A DNA stretch of 49,591 nucleotides from Rhodospirillaceae bacterium (GTDB lineage: Bacteria > Pseudomonadota > Alphaproteobacteria > Rhodospirillales > UBA2165): contig CANIGJ010000032.1 of NCBI GenBank assembly GCA_947467145.1, positions 1 to 49,591 on the forward strand, given 5' to 3'. The position numbers and the translations under genes were made by a program. This document shows positions 7,355-15,597 of this stretch, piece by piece (position 1 is the stretch's first letter; each line of letters begins with the position of its first letter). The notes under the pieces were generated by a model, which ran no database searches, was not told where the DNA came from, and saw nothing but the letters and a program-made list of their open reading frames with translations.

Positions 7355-8161
7355 ATGTCCGACACTAAAACCGGAATCCTATTCAAGGCTGCCACGGTCC
7401 TTCTGCTACGTGAAGCAGAAGACGGCTTCGAGGTTTTCATGGTGAAACGCCCGGCCCAGTCGGCTGGCTTTCCCAATGCCCTCGTGTTTCCCGGCGGGCG
7501 CTTGGATCCGGCGGATGAAAGCATCGAAGCCATGGCCGCGCATTGTCGGCGCCCCGAGGGAATTTCGGACGACGATCTCGCGCATCGCATCTGCGGCATT
7601 CGCGAAACCTTCGAGGAAGCCTGCATCCTGTTGGCGCGGCCGCGTGGGGCTGAGGAGCTGATTGGCGGCGATGGTTCGATCGCGATCGTTGAGAAGTATC
7701 GCAAGCCGCTGCATTCCGGCGAGATCGGCCTAGCTGAAATCGCGGCGGCCGAGAATCTGGAATATGCCTGCGATCTGATGATCCCGTTCGCGCATTGGGT
7801 CACACCCGATGGGCGTCCGCGTCGCTTCGATACGCGTTTCTTTTTAGCACCGGCGCCAAACGATCAGGTTGCGGTTCACGATGATGTTGAACTGGTGCAT
7901 TCGGTCTGGACGTCACCGGTCCGCATTGTCGAGGAATCGGATCAAGGGCTGTGGAATGTGGTGTTCGTGACGCGCTCCAACCTGCTTAAGCTGGGTGACG
8001 CCAAAACGATCCCGGAAGCATTCGAGCGCGCGCGCACTTCGCGCGTTGTCATGATCAGCCCGCAAGTCGAGCGGGTCGAGGGCGGCTCGATCTTCCGCAT
8101 CCCGGCCGATGCCGGGTATGCGGTGACCGAACGGTTCGAGCCGGCCTCGTTCCAGTCTTAA
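7355..8161 (+). CDS. Nudix hydrolase of the long-insert (NUDT19-like) type
   Basis: 268 residues, longer than the usual 150. The Nudix box is split. FPGGRLDPADE supplies the Gly-Gly part and RETFEEACILL supplies the catalytic Arg-Glu-x-x-Glu-Glu part, with about 34 residues inserted between them. That layout is known from NUDT19-type enzymes, which hydrolyse CoA and acyl-CoA. CoA-type substrates are therefore a reasonable guess only. The gene has its own upstream region, divergent from yedK, and ends 3 bp before the convergent SDR gene. Confidence 0.85.
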   Translation: MSDTKTGILFKAATVLLLREAEDGFEVFMVKRPAQSAGFPNALVFPGGRLDPADESIEAMAAHCRRPEGISDDDLAHRICGIRETFEEACILLARPRGAEELIGGDGSIAIVEKYRKPLHSGEIGLAEIAAAENLEYACDLMIPFAHWVTPDGRPRRFDTRFFLAPAPNDQVAVHDDVELVHSVWTSPVRIVEESDQGLWNVVFVTRSNLLKLGDAKTIPEAFERARTSRVVMISPQVERVEGGSIFRIPADAGYAVTERFEPASFQS

Positions 8162-8164
8162 GTC

Positions 8165-8917
8165 CTAGAACTGATAACGACGCAGGCCGCCGTCGACCGG
8201 GATGACCGTACCGGTGATGTAGCGCGCCGCCGGGGAAGCCAAGAAGACGACGAGGTTCGCGACGTCTTCCGGCTGGCCGTATTCGCCGACCGGGATTTCA
8301 TGTTCCGACTGCCAGGCGCGATATTCCGGCGTGTAATTGCGCAGGATCTGCTCGCTGATGATGCGGCCGGGCGGGATGCTGTTGATGGTGATGCCGTGTT
8401 TGCCGACATCGCGCGACAGACCCTTGGCCCAGGAATGCATGGCAGCTTTGGCGCAGAAGGCGCCGTTGATGCCGTCCGGCTCGGACTTGCCGGTGATGTT
8501 GATGATGCGGCCCCATTTGCCGGCGATCATGGAATCGAGGACGGCGCGGGCCAATTGGCGCTGGCGCGTGAAATTGAGCGTGAGCGCTTCTTCCCACTGC
8601 TCCTCGGATGTATCGATATTGAACGCGCGGCTGCCGCCCGCGTTGTTGACAAGGATATCGACCTTGCCCAAGCCTTTGAGGGCGGCGTCGGCGATGAATT
8701 TGGGGGCGTCGGCGTCGAGGAAGTTCTTCACGATGATGACCGGGCGCTTGGTGCCCATCTTCTCGATCTGGTCGGCGACCTCGACCAGCTTGTCTTCGCG
8801 GCGCGCCACGATGGCGACATGCACGCCTTCCGCGCCCAACGCCAGCGCAATACCCTTGCCGATGCCGCTGGAGGCGCCGGTCACCAGGGCGGTGCGGCCT
8901 TTGAGTTGCAGTTCCAT
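8165..8917 (-). CDS. Short-chain dehydrogenase/reductase family protein with atypical active site
   Basis: 250 residues with the Rossmann cofactor motif TGASSGIGKG, an NNAGG motif and PVDGGLRRY at the end. GGGAGAACGCG before the ATG at 8917 decides the start; the longer frame adds an unlikely 35 residues. Around the active site the sequence reads INITGKSEPDG then NGAFCAKAAM. The usual Tyr-x-x-x-Lys has Ala at the Tyr place, with Phe next, and the usual Ser is shifted or missing. I recall a subgroup of annotated reductases with this pattern and the following IPPGRI segment. Reductase activity should not be assumed. Confidence 0.85.
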   Translation of the reverse strand: MELQLKGRTALVTGASSGIGKGIALALGAEGVHVAIVARREDKLVEVADQIEKMGTKRPVIIVKNFLDADAPKFIADAALKGLGKVDILVNNAGGSRAFNIDTSEEQWEEALTLNFTRQRQLARAVLDSMIAGKWGRIINITGKSEPDGINGAFCAKAAMHSWAKGLSRDVGKHGITINSIPPGRIISEQILRNYTPEYRAWQSEHEIPVGEYGQPEDVANLVVFLASPAARYITGTVIPVDGGLRRYQF

Positions 8918-8957
8918 CGCGTTCTCCCAATCTAAAAAATGATCGGGAGTCGCGCAC

Positions 8958-8995
8958 AAAAAAATGCCCCGGACAAGATTAAATTGCCCGGGGCA
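8958..8995 (-). terminator. Intrinsic terminator after solute-binding protein 2
   Basis: On the minus strand TGCCCCGG pairs with CCGGGGCA (8-bp stem) and is followed by seven T. It ends the unit running from 13390 and separates it from the SDR gene. Confidence 0.85.
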
Positions 8996-9012
8996 ACGAT
9001 TTTGGCACGGCG

Positions 9013-10563
9013 CTATTTCCAATTGATATGGGACGGCATGATGCCGAAGGCGCCGAAGCTGTTGCCGCTGATCGCGATATCGCTGGAGTGCAGGAACACC
9101 AGCGGGATCGGTGCGACCGGGATGGCATAGGCGCGCTCGGTCGCCAGATCCATGATCTTAGTGACCGCGGCCTTACGCTTGGCGTCGTCGATCTCGTTGA
9201 GGCCGATCTCGCGTAGTTTGTGCATCTCCGGATCTTGGAACATATCCTTGGCGCTGGGCTCGAAGAAGAAGTCGAGCGTGTTGGACACGTCCGTCTGGCC
9301 GCCGGCGCTCCATCCCGAAACCAAGGAATTAAACTTCCCGTCCGCTTGCTTCGTGCGATAGGCCGCGAAGGTCAATCCTTCGACCGACGCGCGGATACCG
9401 ATCTTACGCAGATGACCCGACACGACTTCGGCCATATCCTTGGTCGAATTGAAGGTCGATAGCACGATGTCGAAACCGCTGGCGTAGCCTGCTTCGGCCA
9501 GCAACTTCTTGGCGCCTTCAGGATCGTATTTGGGACGGGCGACCGTGTGGCCGCAGGCGACCTGGAACGACCAGCACAATGCATCGGGTACGCCGCGCGG
9601 CAGCGGACGGTTGCCGGTGCGGATTTTGTAAACTTCCTCGCGATTGACGGCCATCATCATCGCCTTGCGCACACGCACGTCCTGCGTGGCTTTGAGCCCG
9701 CTGCGTCCGGCCGCGTCGAACGACATATAAACGTAGGCCAAGCTCTGGGCGAGCGTGAGCGTGTAAGCCGGGTTCTTGGCGAGTTCCTCGGCCTGTTCCA
9801 GCGGCATGTTGCGTAACAGGTTGACAGCGCCGACCATGAATTGCGCGGTCTGGGTGCCGAAATCGGGAATTGGCAGGACGTTGAGTTTGCCGACATTGCT
9901 GGCGGGTTTGGCCTCCCCGCCATGCTTGTAGTCCGGGTTCTTCTGCAGAGCGAAGCCGGAATTGCGATCGACGCTCAGCACCTTGTACATGCCCGTGCCG
10001 GTCGGCTTGGTACCGAAAGATTCTTTTTCGGGCAGCGCCTTATGCGCGTGTTCGGGGAACATCACCGTCGTGTACGCGAAGTTCTCGATAACGTTGGGTA
10101 TCGCTTCCTTGGTGGTCACGCGGATCTTGTAAGGACCGAGCTTCTCGATCTTATCCATGAACGCCCAATTGTTCTTGAAGCGCAATTTGACGGCGGGATC
10201 GATCAGGTAGTTCAAGGTATAGACGGCATCGTCGGCATCGAAGGCCTGGCCGTCTTGCCATTTGATATCGTCGCGCAATTCGAATTCGATGGTTTTCGGA
10301 TCTGGCATCGCCCAGCTTTTGGCGAGCAGGGGGGCGTAGCGATAATTCTTCTCATCGTAATGGATCAGATTGTCGAACACCGCCGTCGACATGAATTCGT
10401 TTTCGGGTTTGGGATCCAGATAGGGATCCACCGATTGTGTGGCCTCCAGGAAGGCCATGGTCACCGTGTCCTTGCCCTTCTGTGCATGACTGACCGATGC
10501 GAGGCCGAGTAGATTTAATCCCGCGAGTACGAAAATTGTCGTCGATCTGATATGTCGATGCAT
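9013..10563 (-). CDS. Periplasmic solute-binding protein, family 5, paralogue 2
   Basis: 516 residues. The signal peptide ends at Ser-His-Ala and the mature chain starts QKGKD. Same domain order as the 3221 gene: YAPLLAKSWAM, WQDGQAFDADDAVYTL, KPTGTGMYKV, YDPEGAKKLLAEAG, and the C-terminal end SHINWK. AGGGAG precedes the ATG. It is most like paralogue 3 (both have NNF/NEF-type context, PLEQAEE and GRSGLK stretches), and the two flank a Rieske oxygenase in one unit, implying a local duplication. No transporter membrane genes adjoin. The ligand may be the substrate of the oxygenase. Confidence 0.88.
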   Translation of the reverse strand: MHRHIRSTTIFVLAGLNLLGLASVSHAQKGKDTVTMAFLEATQSVDPYLDPKPENEFMSTAVFDNLIHYDEKNYRYAPLLAKSWAMPDPKTIEFELRDDIKWQDGQAFDADDAVYTLNYLIDPAVKLRFKNNWAFMDKIEKLGPYKIRVTTKEAIPNVIENFAYTTVMFPEHAHKALPEKESFGTKPTGTGMYKVLSVDRNSGFALQKNPDYKHGGEAKPASNVGKLNVLPIPDFGTQTAQFMVGAVNLLRNMPLEQAEELAKNPAYTLTLAQSLAYVYMSFDAAGRSGLKATQDVRVRKAMMMAVNREEVYKIRTGNRPLPRGVPDALCWSFQVACGHTVARPKYDPEGAKKLLAEAGYASGFDIVLSTFNSTKDMAEVVSGHLRKIGIRASVEGLTFAAYRTKQADGKFNSLVSGWSAGGQTDVSNTLDFFFEPSAKDMFQDPEMHKLREIGLNEIDDAKRKAAVTKIMDLATERAYAIPVAPIPLVFLHSSDIAISGNSFGAFGIMPSHINWK

Positions 10564-10627
10564 CCTGGTCGCTCCCTATCGTTTTCGGCTTACGGCGCGA
10601 TCTCGCGATCGCGCCGTGCTGATGCTT

Positions 10628-11824
10628 TTATTTTAAAAAGAAATTGCCGGACTTTACCTGGTGAACGGCTTTCGCAGGATCGAAGGTGACGCCCTGCGGG
10701 TCACCGCCTTTTTCGACGATTTCGATCTGTTCCTTCATCAGTTTGCGCAGCATGCGGATGCCACGGTCGGATGCGGCCAGGTGCTCATCCGAATGATAGG
10801 TGATGGCGCCCTGGCTGACCTGGGCTTCCCAGTCGCCGGGGAAGCGCTGATGCTCTTCCTCGCTCATCTCCACCCAGGTCTTGCCGGGGATGCGCTCGCG
10901 GCGCACCGGCTTGAAGTCATTCGGCACTTTCTGTGCGGCGAACAGGGTGAAGTGCGTGTCGTCCACCGGCACGACCCAGCCGATGCCGGCGGCTTGGCCG
11001 GCCGCCAGTTCGGTCGAGGGCACGATGCGGACATGCGGAAAATGCACATAGGTCACGCGATCGACCTTGCGGCCGTCTTCCAGATCGCGATGCGCGGTGT
11101 ATTTCATGCCGCCGTCCGGATCGTAATCCCAGGCAACCGTGGGCATGACGCCGAATTCCGGCACGAACTGCACGCCCGAGAAAGCGGTGTGGAGGATCGG
11201 CAGATGGAACGGATCCATCACGTTTTCCCAATCCTGCAGCCAATTGCACGGCACGATGTCGATGGTGGCGTCGCCACCGGCACCAATGCTGCCATTGCGC
11301 GCGATCAGCTTTTCGCCGGGACCGACCTCTTCCAGATTGCTCCACAGCGGCAGGATCGGCTTTTTCTCCGGCGGGCCCATGTAGGCAAAGACCAGGCCGT
11401 ATTTCTCTTCGACCGGATACCAGGGTTGGCGCACGTTCTGGCGGTAGCCTTCGCCGTTGTTGGGCTCACACGGCATATCTGTGCAGCGGCCTTCGGTATC
11501 GAACAGCCAGCCGTGATAGCAGCAGCGGATGCCGCCTTCCTCGACGCGGCCATAATAAAGTTCGGTGCCGCGATGCACGCAGCGGGGATGCACGAGTCCG
11601 ACCTTGCCCTTCTTGTCGCGGAATAGGACGAGGTCTTCGCCGAGGATGCGGATCTTGAGCGGTAGATCCTTCACGCGGCTCGACAGCGAGACGGGATGCC
11701 AATAGCGCCGCATCCATTCGCCGCAGGGCGTGCCGCGGCCGACTTCGGTGATGGTCGCATCGTGGCTCGGCTGGCCCATGTGATAGGCGCTGCCGATGTT
11801 GCGGGTGTTTTCAGTTCCATCCAT
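10628..11824 (-). CDS. Rieske non-heme iron oxygenase, alpha (terminal) subunit
   Basis: 398 residues. The Rieske cluster ligands are Cys82-x-His84 (RCVHRG) and Cys101-x-x-His104 (CCYHGW). The mononuclear iron site is in VMDPFHLPILH, with His207 and His212 and a nearby acidic residue to bridge subunits. Enzymes of this class (phthalate, vanillate or carnitine oxygenase-like) hydroxylate or demethylate aromatic or amine substrates using electrons from a separate reductase, which is not in the window. GAGGATGAAG precedes the ATG. The gene starts 24 bp after binding protein 3 and ends 64 bp before binding protein 2, so uptake and oxidation appear coupled. Confidence 0.92.
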   Translation of the reverse strand: MDGTENTRNIGSAYHMGQPSHDATITEVGRGTPCGEWMRRYWHPVSLSSRVKDLPLKIRILGEDLVLFRDKKGKVGLVHPRCVHRGTELYYGRVEEGGIRCCYHGWLFDTEGRCTDMPCEPNNGEGYRQNVRQPWYPVEEKYGLVFAYMGPPEKKPILPLWSNLEEVGPGEKLIARNGSIGAGGDATIDIVPCNWLQDWENVMDPFHLPILHTAFSGVQFVPEFGVMPTVAWDYDPDGGMKYTAHRDLEDGRKVDRVTYVHFPHVRIVPSTELAAGQAAGIGWVVPVDDTHFTLFAAQKVPNDFKPVRRERIPGKTWVEMSEEEHQRFPGDWEAQVSQGAITYHSDEHLAASDRGIRMLRKLMKEQIEIVEKGGDPQGVTFDPAKAVHQVKSGNFFLK

Positions 11825-11848
11825 GACTTCATCCTCTACTTGAGATGA

Positions 11849-13390
11849 TCATTTCCAATTGATGTCCGATGGCTGGATGCCGTAGGACTCGTAGCGCAAT
11901 TCATTGATCTTGAGATCGGCGATATGCAGGAAGACAAGCGGGATCGGCGCGATGGGCATGGCATAGGCCTGCTCGGTCGTGCGATCCATCAAGCCGCGCA
12001 TTGCGTCCTTGCGTTTCGCCGGATCCATGGCGGACAGCGCAGCCTTGGCGAAGGCCTGTAGTTCCGGATCCTGGAAATAGTCGCGCGGGCCCGCATCGTA
12101 GAAGAAGTTGATGGTGCTGGAGATGTCGGCGCTGCTGCCCGCACTCCAGGCATTGACCAGCCCATTTAACTTTCCGTCCGCTTGCTTCTTGCGATAGGAG
12201 ACGAAGGTCTGCGCATCGACGCTGGCGCGGATGCCGACCTTGCGCAGCTGATTGACGACGACCTCGGCCATATCCTTGGTCGAATTGAAAGTTGTCAGCT
12301 GAATCTCGAAGCCATCCTTATAGCCGGCTTCGGCGAGCAGTTTTTTGGCGCCTTCGGGATCGTAAGCCGGCGGCTTGACGCTATAGTCGCAGCCTTCCTG
12401 CACCTTCCAGCACATGGATTCGATGAGGCCGCGCGGCAGCGGATGCTTGCCGGTACGGATGCGATAGACGTCGTCGGTCTTGATCGCCATCATCATGGCC
12501 TTGCGCACGCGAATATCTTGCATGGGCTTGAGGCCGCTGCGCCCTGCGGCGTCGAACAGGATGTAGAGATACGACAGGCTCTGCGCCAAGGTCATGGCAT
12601 AGCGCGGATCTTTCGCCATCTCCTCGGCTTGTTCGAGCGGCGTGTTGCGCAACAGGTGAATATCGCCGCGTAGGAAATGCGCCATCTGCGTGCCTTCGTC
12701 AGGCACGGGGATGACGTCGACGCGGCCGATATTGCTGGGCGGCTTCGCCTTGCCGCCGTGCTTGTAGTTCGGGTTCTTCAGGAAGATGTCGCCGAGGTTG
12801 CGGTCGACTTGGGTTGCGCGCCACATGCCGGTGCCGACCGGCTTGGTCCCGAATGTTTCTTTATCGGCCAGCGGCTTGTGGACATGCTCGGGGAACATGA
12901 ACACGCGCAACGCAAGAATTTCGAGCATGTTCGGCATCGGGTATTTGCTGCGGATGCGCACCTTGTGCGCGTCGATCTTCTCGGCCGACAGCATTTCCCA
13001 ATCGGCCTTGTTGCGCAGCTTGGTGTCCGGCGCCGTTGCCCAGCCGAAGGTGTAGACGACGTCATCGGCATCGAAAGCTTCCCCGTCTTGCCACTTCACA
13101 TCGTCGCGCAATTCGAATTCGAATGTCGTGTCGTCGATGCGCTTGAAGGATTTGGCGAGCAGGGGCGCATATTCGCGCGCGCTTTCGTCGTAGGTGATCA
13201 GCGTGTCCCAGATCGCGCTGCCTAGGAAATTATTCTCGGGCTTGGAATCCATATAGGGATCGGTCGATTGCGTGGCCTCGAGAAAGGCGATGCGCAGGTG
13301 ATCCTTGGATTTTTGTGCGTGCGCGGATGGTGCGATGACGAAGCCTGCCAGCAAGGCAAGCGGCATGGCGGCGAGAAGACGGTAATGCAT
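11849..13390 (-). CDS. Periplasmic solute-binding protein, family 5, paralogue 3
   Basis: 513 residues from the ATG at 13390, chosen because AAGGAGAACC stands just before it and a clean signal peptide follows (cut after Ala-His-Ala, mature QKSKD). The frame is open 12 codons further upstream. Domains match the other paralogues: YAPLLAKSFKR, WQDGEAFDADDVVYTF, KPVGTGMWRA, YDPEGAKKLLAEAG, C-terminal SDINWK. It is the first gene of the unit with the Rieske oxygenase and paralogue 2, downstream of marR and a terminator. Likely regulated through the palindrome at 13486. Confidence 0.88.
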   Translation of the reverse strand: MHYRLLAAMPLALLAGFVIAPSAHAQKSKDHLRIAFLEATQSTDPYMDSKPENNFLGSAIWDTLITYDESAREYAPLLAKSFKRIDDTTFEFELRDDVKWQDGEAFDADDVVYTFGWATAPDTKLRNKADWEMLSAEKIDAHKVRIRSKYPMPNMLEILALRVFMFPEHVHKPLADKETFGTKPVGTGMWRATQVDRNLGDIFLKNPNYKHGGKAKPPSNIGRVDVIPVPDEGTQMAHFLRGDIHLLRNTPLEQAEEMAKDPRYAMTLAQSLSYLYILFDAAGRSGLKPMQDIRVRKAMMMAIKTDDVYRIRTGKHPLPRGLIESMCWKVQEGCDYSVKPPAYDPEGAKKLLAEAGYKDGFEIQLTTFNSTKDMAEVVVNQLRKVGIRASVDAQTFVSYRKKQADGKLNGLVNAWSAGSSADISSTINFFYDAGPRDYFQDPELQAFAKAALSAMDPAKRKDAMRGLMDRTTEQAYAMPIAPIPLVFLHIADLKINELRYESYGIQPSDINWK

Positions 13391-13485
13391 CGGTTCTCCT
13401 TTTTCGTGGGAGCAGCTAATGCGCACGACGTGCCGCTTGGTGCAGCTTGGGTCTGCCTATGCTCCGGATCGAATGTTGGTTACGC

Positions 13486-13500
13486 GTAAAATACGTTTAC
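13486..13500. promoter_or_regulatory. Inverted repeat upstream of the binding-protein/oxygenase unit
   Basis: GTAAA-N5-TTTAC, a perfect 5-bp inverted repeat in an AT-rich patch about 100 bp before the start at 13390. It is a plausible operator or part of the promoter; the binding protein is unknown. Confidence 0.35.
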
Positions 13501-13506
13501 AGATGA

Positions 13507-13544
13507 ATACAAAATAGCCGCGCGGCCGAACGGCCGGCGCAGCC
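13507..13544 (-). terminator. Probable intrinsic terminator after marR
   Basis: On the minus strand a long GC-rich imperfect stem (about 12 bp with one bulge, loop GTTC) ends before TATTTTGT, just after the marR stop. It would separate marR from the solute-binding protein unit. Confidence 0.6.
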
Positions 13545-13549
13545 AAACA

Positions 13550-14089
13550 TCATTCTTCTTTTGGGTCCGTCGGTTTGACGTCGTCCTTGCGCAAATGATC
13601 GGTCAGGATGGAGACAATTTCATAAAGCGATTCACGCTCGTCCGGCTTCAGCAACGACAACAGCAGGCGTTGGCGCTCGCGCCCGAAGGCCATCAGTTCG
13701 ACATGAAATTCCTGGCCTTCCGGCGTCAGGGTCAGGATCGCGCTGCGGGTATCCGATGCGTTGGTCGCGCGCGTGAGGTACCCGGCTTCGGCGAGCGAGC
13801 CCACGGCGCGGCTGATCTGCGCTTTGTCGTAATGCATCCAGGTGGCGAGGCGGTTGACGGTCGCGCTGCCGACGGTGCCGAGTTTTGCAAGGATGCGCCA
13901 TTCGACGAGGGACAAACCGAAGGATTCGCCGTAGGTCCGCTTGGCTTGGCGGTCCAGCGCCCGCGCTAGAATAAGCAGCCGGAACGTGAGAAAGTCCTCA
14001 AGGACGAAGTCCGAGGTATCGGGGCCGTTCGGTCCGTCGCTCAAGGCGCCAGCGGGAACGGTGGGTCGCTTTTCGGCAAGATCGCTCAT
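13550..14089 (-). CDS. MarR family transcriptional regulator
   Basis: About 179 residues from the ATG at 14089 (MSDLAEK). The frame continues to an ATG at 14128, but that start would lie inside the palindromic promoter element, so the inner start is preferred. A winged helix is seen around LVEWRILAKLGTVGSATVNRLA and YDKAQISRAVGSLAEAGYL, with the wing DTRSAILTLTPEG. MarR proteins are dimeric repressors that release DNA on binding small aromatic acids or similar ligands. It follows marC on the same strand and precedes the oxygenase unit, which is an attractive but unproven target. No strong ribosome site; translation may be leaderless or coupled. Confidence 0.85.
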   Translation of the reverse strand: MSDLAEKRPTVPAGALSDGPNGPDTSDFVLEDFLTFRLLILARALDRQAKRTYGESFGLSLVEWRILAKLGTVGSATVNRLATWMHYDKAQISRAVGSLAEAGYLTRATNASDTRSAILTLTPEGQEFHVELMAFGRERQRLLLSLLKPDERESLYEIVSILTDHLRKDDVKPTDPKEE

Positions 14090-14109
14090 GGCAGCGACGC
14101 TATCGACTG

Positions 14110-14129
14110 ATCGTTGTACAGTCAACAAT
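14110..14129. promoter_or_regulatory. MarR-type operator overlapping the marR promoter
   Basis: A 20-bp imperfect palindrome: ATCGTTG, six bases, CAACAAT (ATYGTTG-N6-CAACRAT), the shape common for MarR-family sites. On the minus strand it contains TTGACT as a possible -35 element, with TAGCGT 17 bp on. Overlap of promoter and palindrome suggests autorepression by the MarR protein. Confidence 0.6.
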
Positions 14130-14131
14130 CT

Positions 14132-14773
14132 TTAAGAATGGGTAAAGATCCCGCTCTGCTCGATCCCATTGAAGAGATATTGCATGGCCAGCGCGGCGAG
14201 GATGATGCCCATCACACGGGTGATCACGTTGATCGCCGTATCGCTCATATAATGTCGGATCTGGCCGGCGCCGAAGAACAGCACCAAGGTCGCGGCCATG
14301 GTGACGAGGACTGTCCCGGCGATGACGGCAAGGCCGAGCGGATCGCCATCGGCCTTGGCGGCCACGAGAACGACGCCGCCCATGGCGCCCGGGCCGGCGA
14401 TGATCGGGGTGGCGAGCGGAACGACGGAGATATCGTCCTTCTTTTCCGCCTCGCGCGTTTCGTCCTTAGACAAGGTGAACATGCCGGTATCGGGCATGAA
14501 GATCATGTCGAGCGCGATGAGCAGCAACAGCACGCCGCCGGCCGCCTGCAGGGCGGCGAGCGTAACGCCGAGCTGACGGAAAATCGGCCCGCCCAGCAAC
14601 GTGAAGAACAGCAAGATGCCGGTCGCGATCAGGATCGCCTTGATGGCGATCTGGCGACGACGTTCGCGCGTGACGCCCGGTGTGAGGGCAGCGAAGAGGA
14701 CAGCGGTGTCCAACGGTCCGATGGTCGCGAGCAATGTCGAGAAGGCGACCAGGGCGGACTCGGTGTAGGTCAT
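14132..14773 (-). CDS. MarC family (UPF0056) integral membrane protein
   Basis: 213 residues with about six membrane helices. The N-terminal half begins LVAFSTLLATIGPLDTAVLF and the second half has VVPLATPIIAGPGAMGG, the Pro/Gly-rich repeat motif of the MarC family. The name comes from location near marRAB in enterics; no transport substrate is established. Its start overlaps the end of the hydrolase gene by 4 bp (ATGA), so translation is coupled to the upstream genes. marR follows directly, coincidentally repeating the marC-marR proximity. Confidence 0.88.
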   Translation of the reverse strand: MTYTESALVAFSTLLATIGPLDTAVLFAALTPGVTRERRRQIAIKAILIATGILLFFTLLGGPIFRQLGVTLAALQAAGGVLLLLIALDMIFMPDTGMFTLSKDETREAEKKDDISVVPLATPIIAGPGAMGGVVLVAAKADGDPLGLAVIAGTVLVTMAATLVLFFGAGQIRHYMSDTAINVITRVMGIILAALAMQYLFNGIEQSGIFTHS

Positions 14774-15597
14774 TTGGTCAGGAACTCGACGATCTTGGCC
14801 GCGACGAGTTCTGGCGCGGTCAGATAGCCGAAATGGCCCTGGCCTTCGAGGACAACAAGTTCCGCGCCGGGAATGGCCGCAACCAGACGCTGGGCATTTT
14901 CTGGGCCGCGGCCTGAGGATTTTTCACCGAGCAGAAAACGGACGGGCACGGCGATCGGGCTATAGCGTTCGGGCTCGAACACGTGGTTTTTAAGCTCGTG
15001 TAGCTCACGCGGCATCGTATGCGCCATGGCCATGCGCTCGGCCCAGCCTTCGGTGTTGGCGCGCTGCTTCTCGACGACCTCCTGGGTCGTATTGATGATC
15101 CCGCGCAGATGCGCCGCAACGGTGCCGTCGCGGTCACCGGCAGCGATCAGGCGACGCATCTTTTCGATGGTGTCGTCGCGCTTCGGATCGGCGGCGGTAC
15201 GGTTGAGCGAAGGCTCATAACAAATCATGCGTTTTAAGTTGTGCGTCAGGAGTGCTCCTTCAAGTGCGCACATTGCGCCGAACGAATGGGCGAACACGTT
15301 GACCGGACCGCCGGTTTCCGTGGCGAGGGTATCGATGACGGCCGCGACATCTTCGAATTCGCGGGCGAGTTTATATTTGGCACCCTCGCCGTCGCCGCTG
15401 ATGCCGCGCCCGCGCCGGTCCATCATATAAAGCGTGAAGTGCGGCGCCAGATGCTCCTTCAGGCGGCGGAAGCCTTTGTAGGTGTCGCCGGTGCCATGAA
15501 TCATGATCAACGGCGCGCCCGCGCCTTCGACCGCGCAGCGGATCGGCGTGCCGTCGGCGGAGATGGCGGTGAACAGGACTTCTTTTACATCGCTCAT
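14770..15597 (-). CDS. Alpha/beta-fold hydrolase
   Basis: 275 residues. The oxyanion-side motif is MIHGTGDTYKGF (residues 32-43). The nucleophile elbow is AHSFGA with Ser105; the usual first Gly of Gly-x-Ser-x-Gly is Ala. The catalytic His lies in EGQGHFGYL near the C-terminus. No signal peptide, so cytoplasmic. Start and end overlap its neighbours by 4 bp each, so it belongs to a tightly coupled unit with the glycosyltransferase and marC. Substrate cannot be predicted; esterase or lactonase-like activity is typical. Confidence 0.85.
   Translation of the reverse strand: MSDVKEVLFTAISADGTPIRCAVEGAGAPLIMIHGTGDTYKGFRRLKEHLAPHFTLYMMDRRGRGISGDGEGAKYKLAREFEDVAAVIDTLATETGGPVNVFAHSFGAMCALEGALLTHNLKRMICYEPSLNRTAADPKRDDTIEKMRRLIAAGDRDGTVAAHLRGIINTTQEVVEKQRANTEGWAERMAMAHTMPRELHELKNHVFEPERYSPIAVPVRFLLGEKSSGRGPENAQRLVAAIPGAELVVLEGQGHFGYLTAPELVAAKIVEFLTK

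Noticed and set aside
10661..11626. 321-codon frame on the plus strand opposite the Rieske oxygenase gene
   Set aside because: The minus-strand gene has all cluster ligands; the plus-strand frame is a shadow without motifs.
14128..14132. MarR start at 14128 (longer protein)
   Set aside because: The longer start would lie in the palindromic promoter element; ATG 14089 leaves a typical MarR length.
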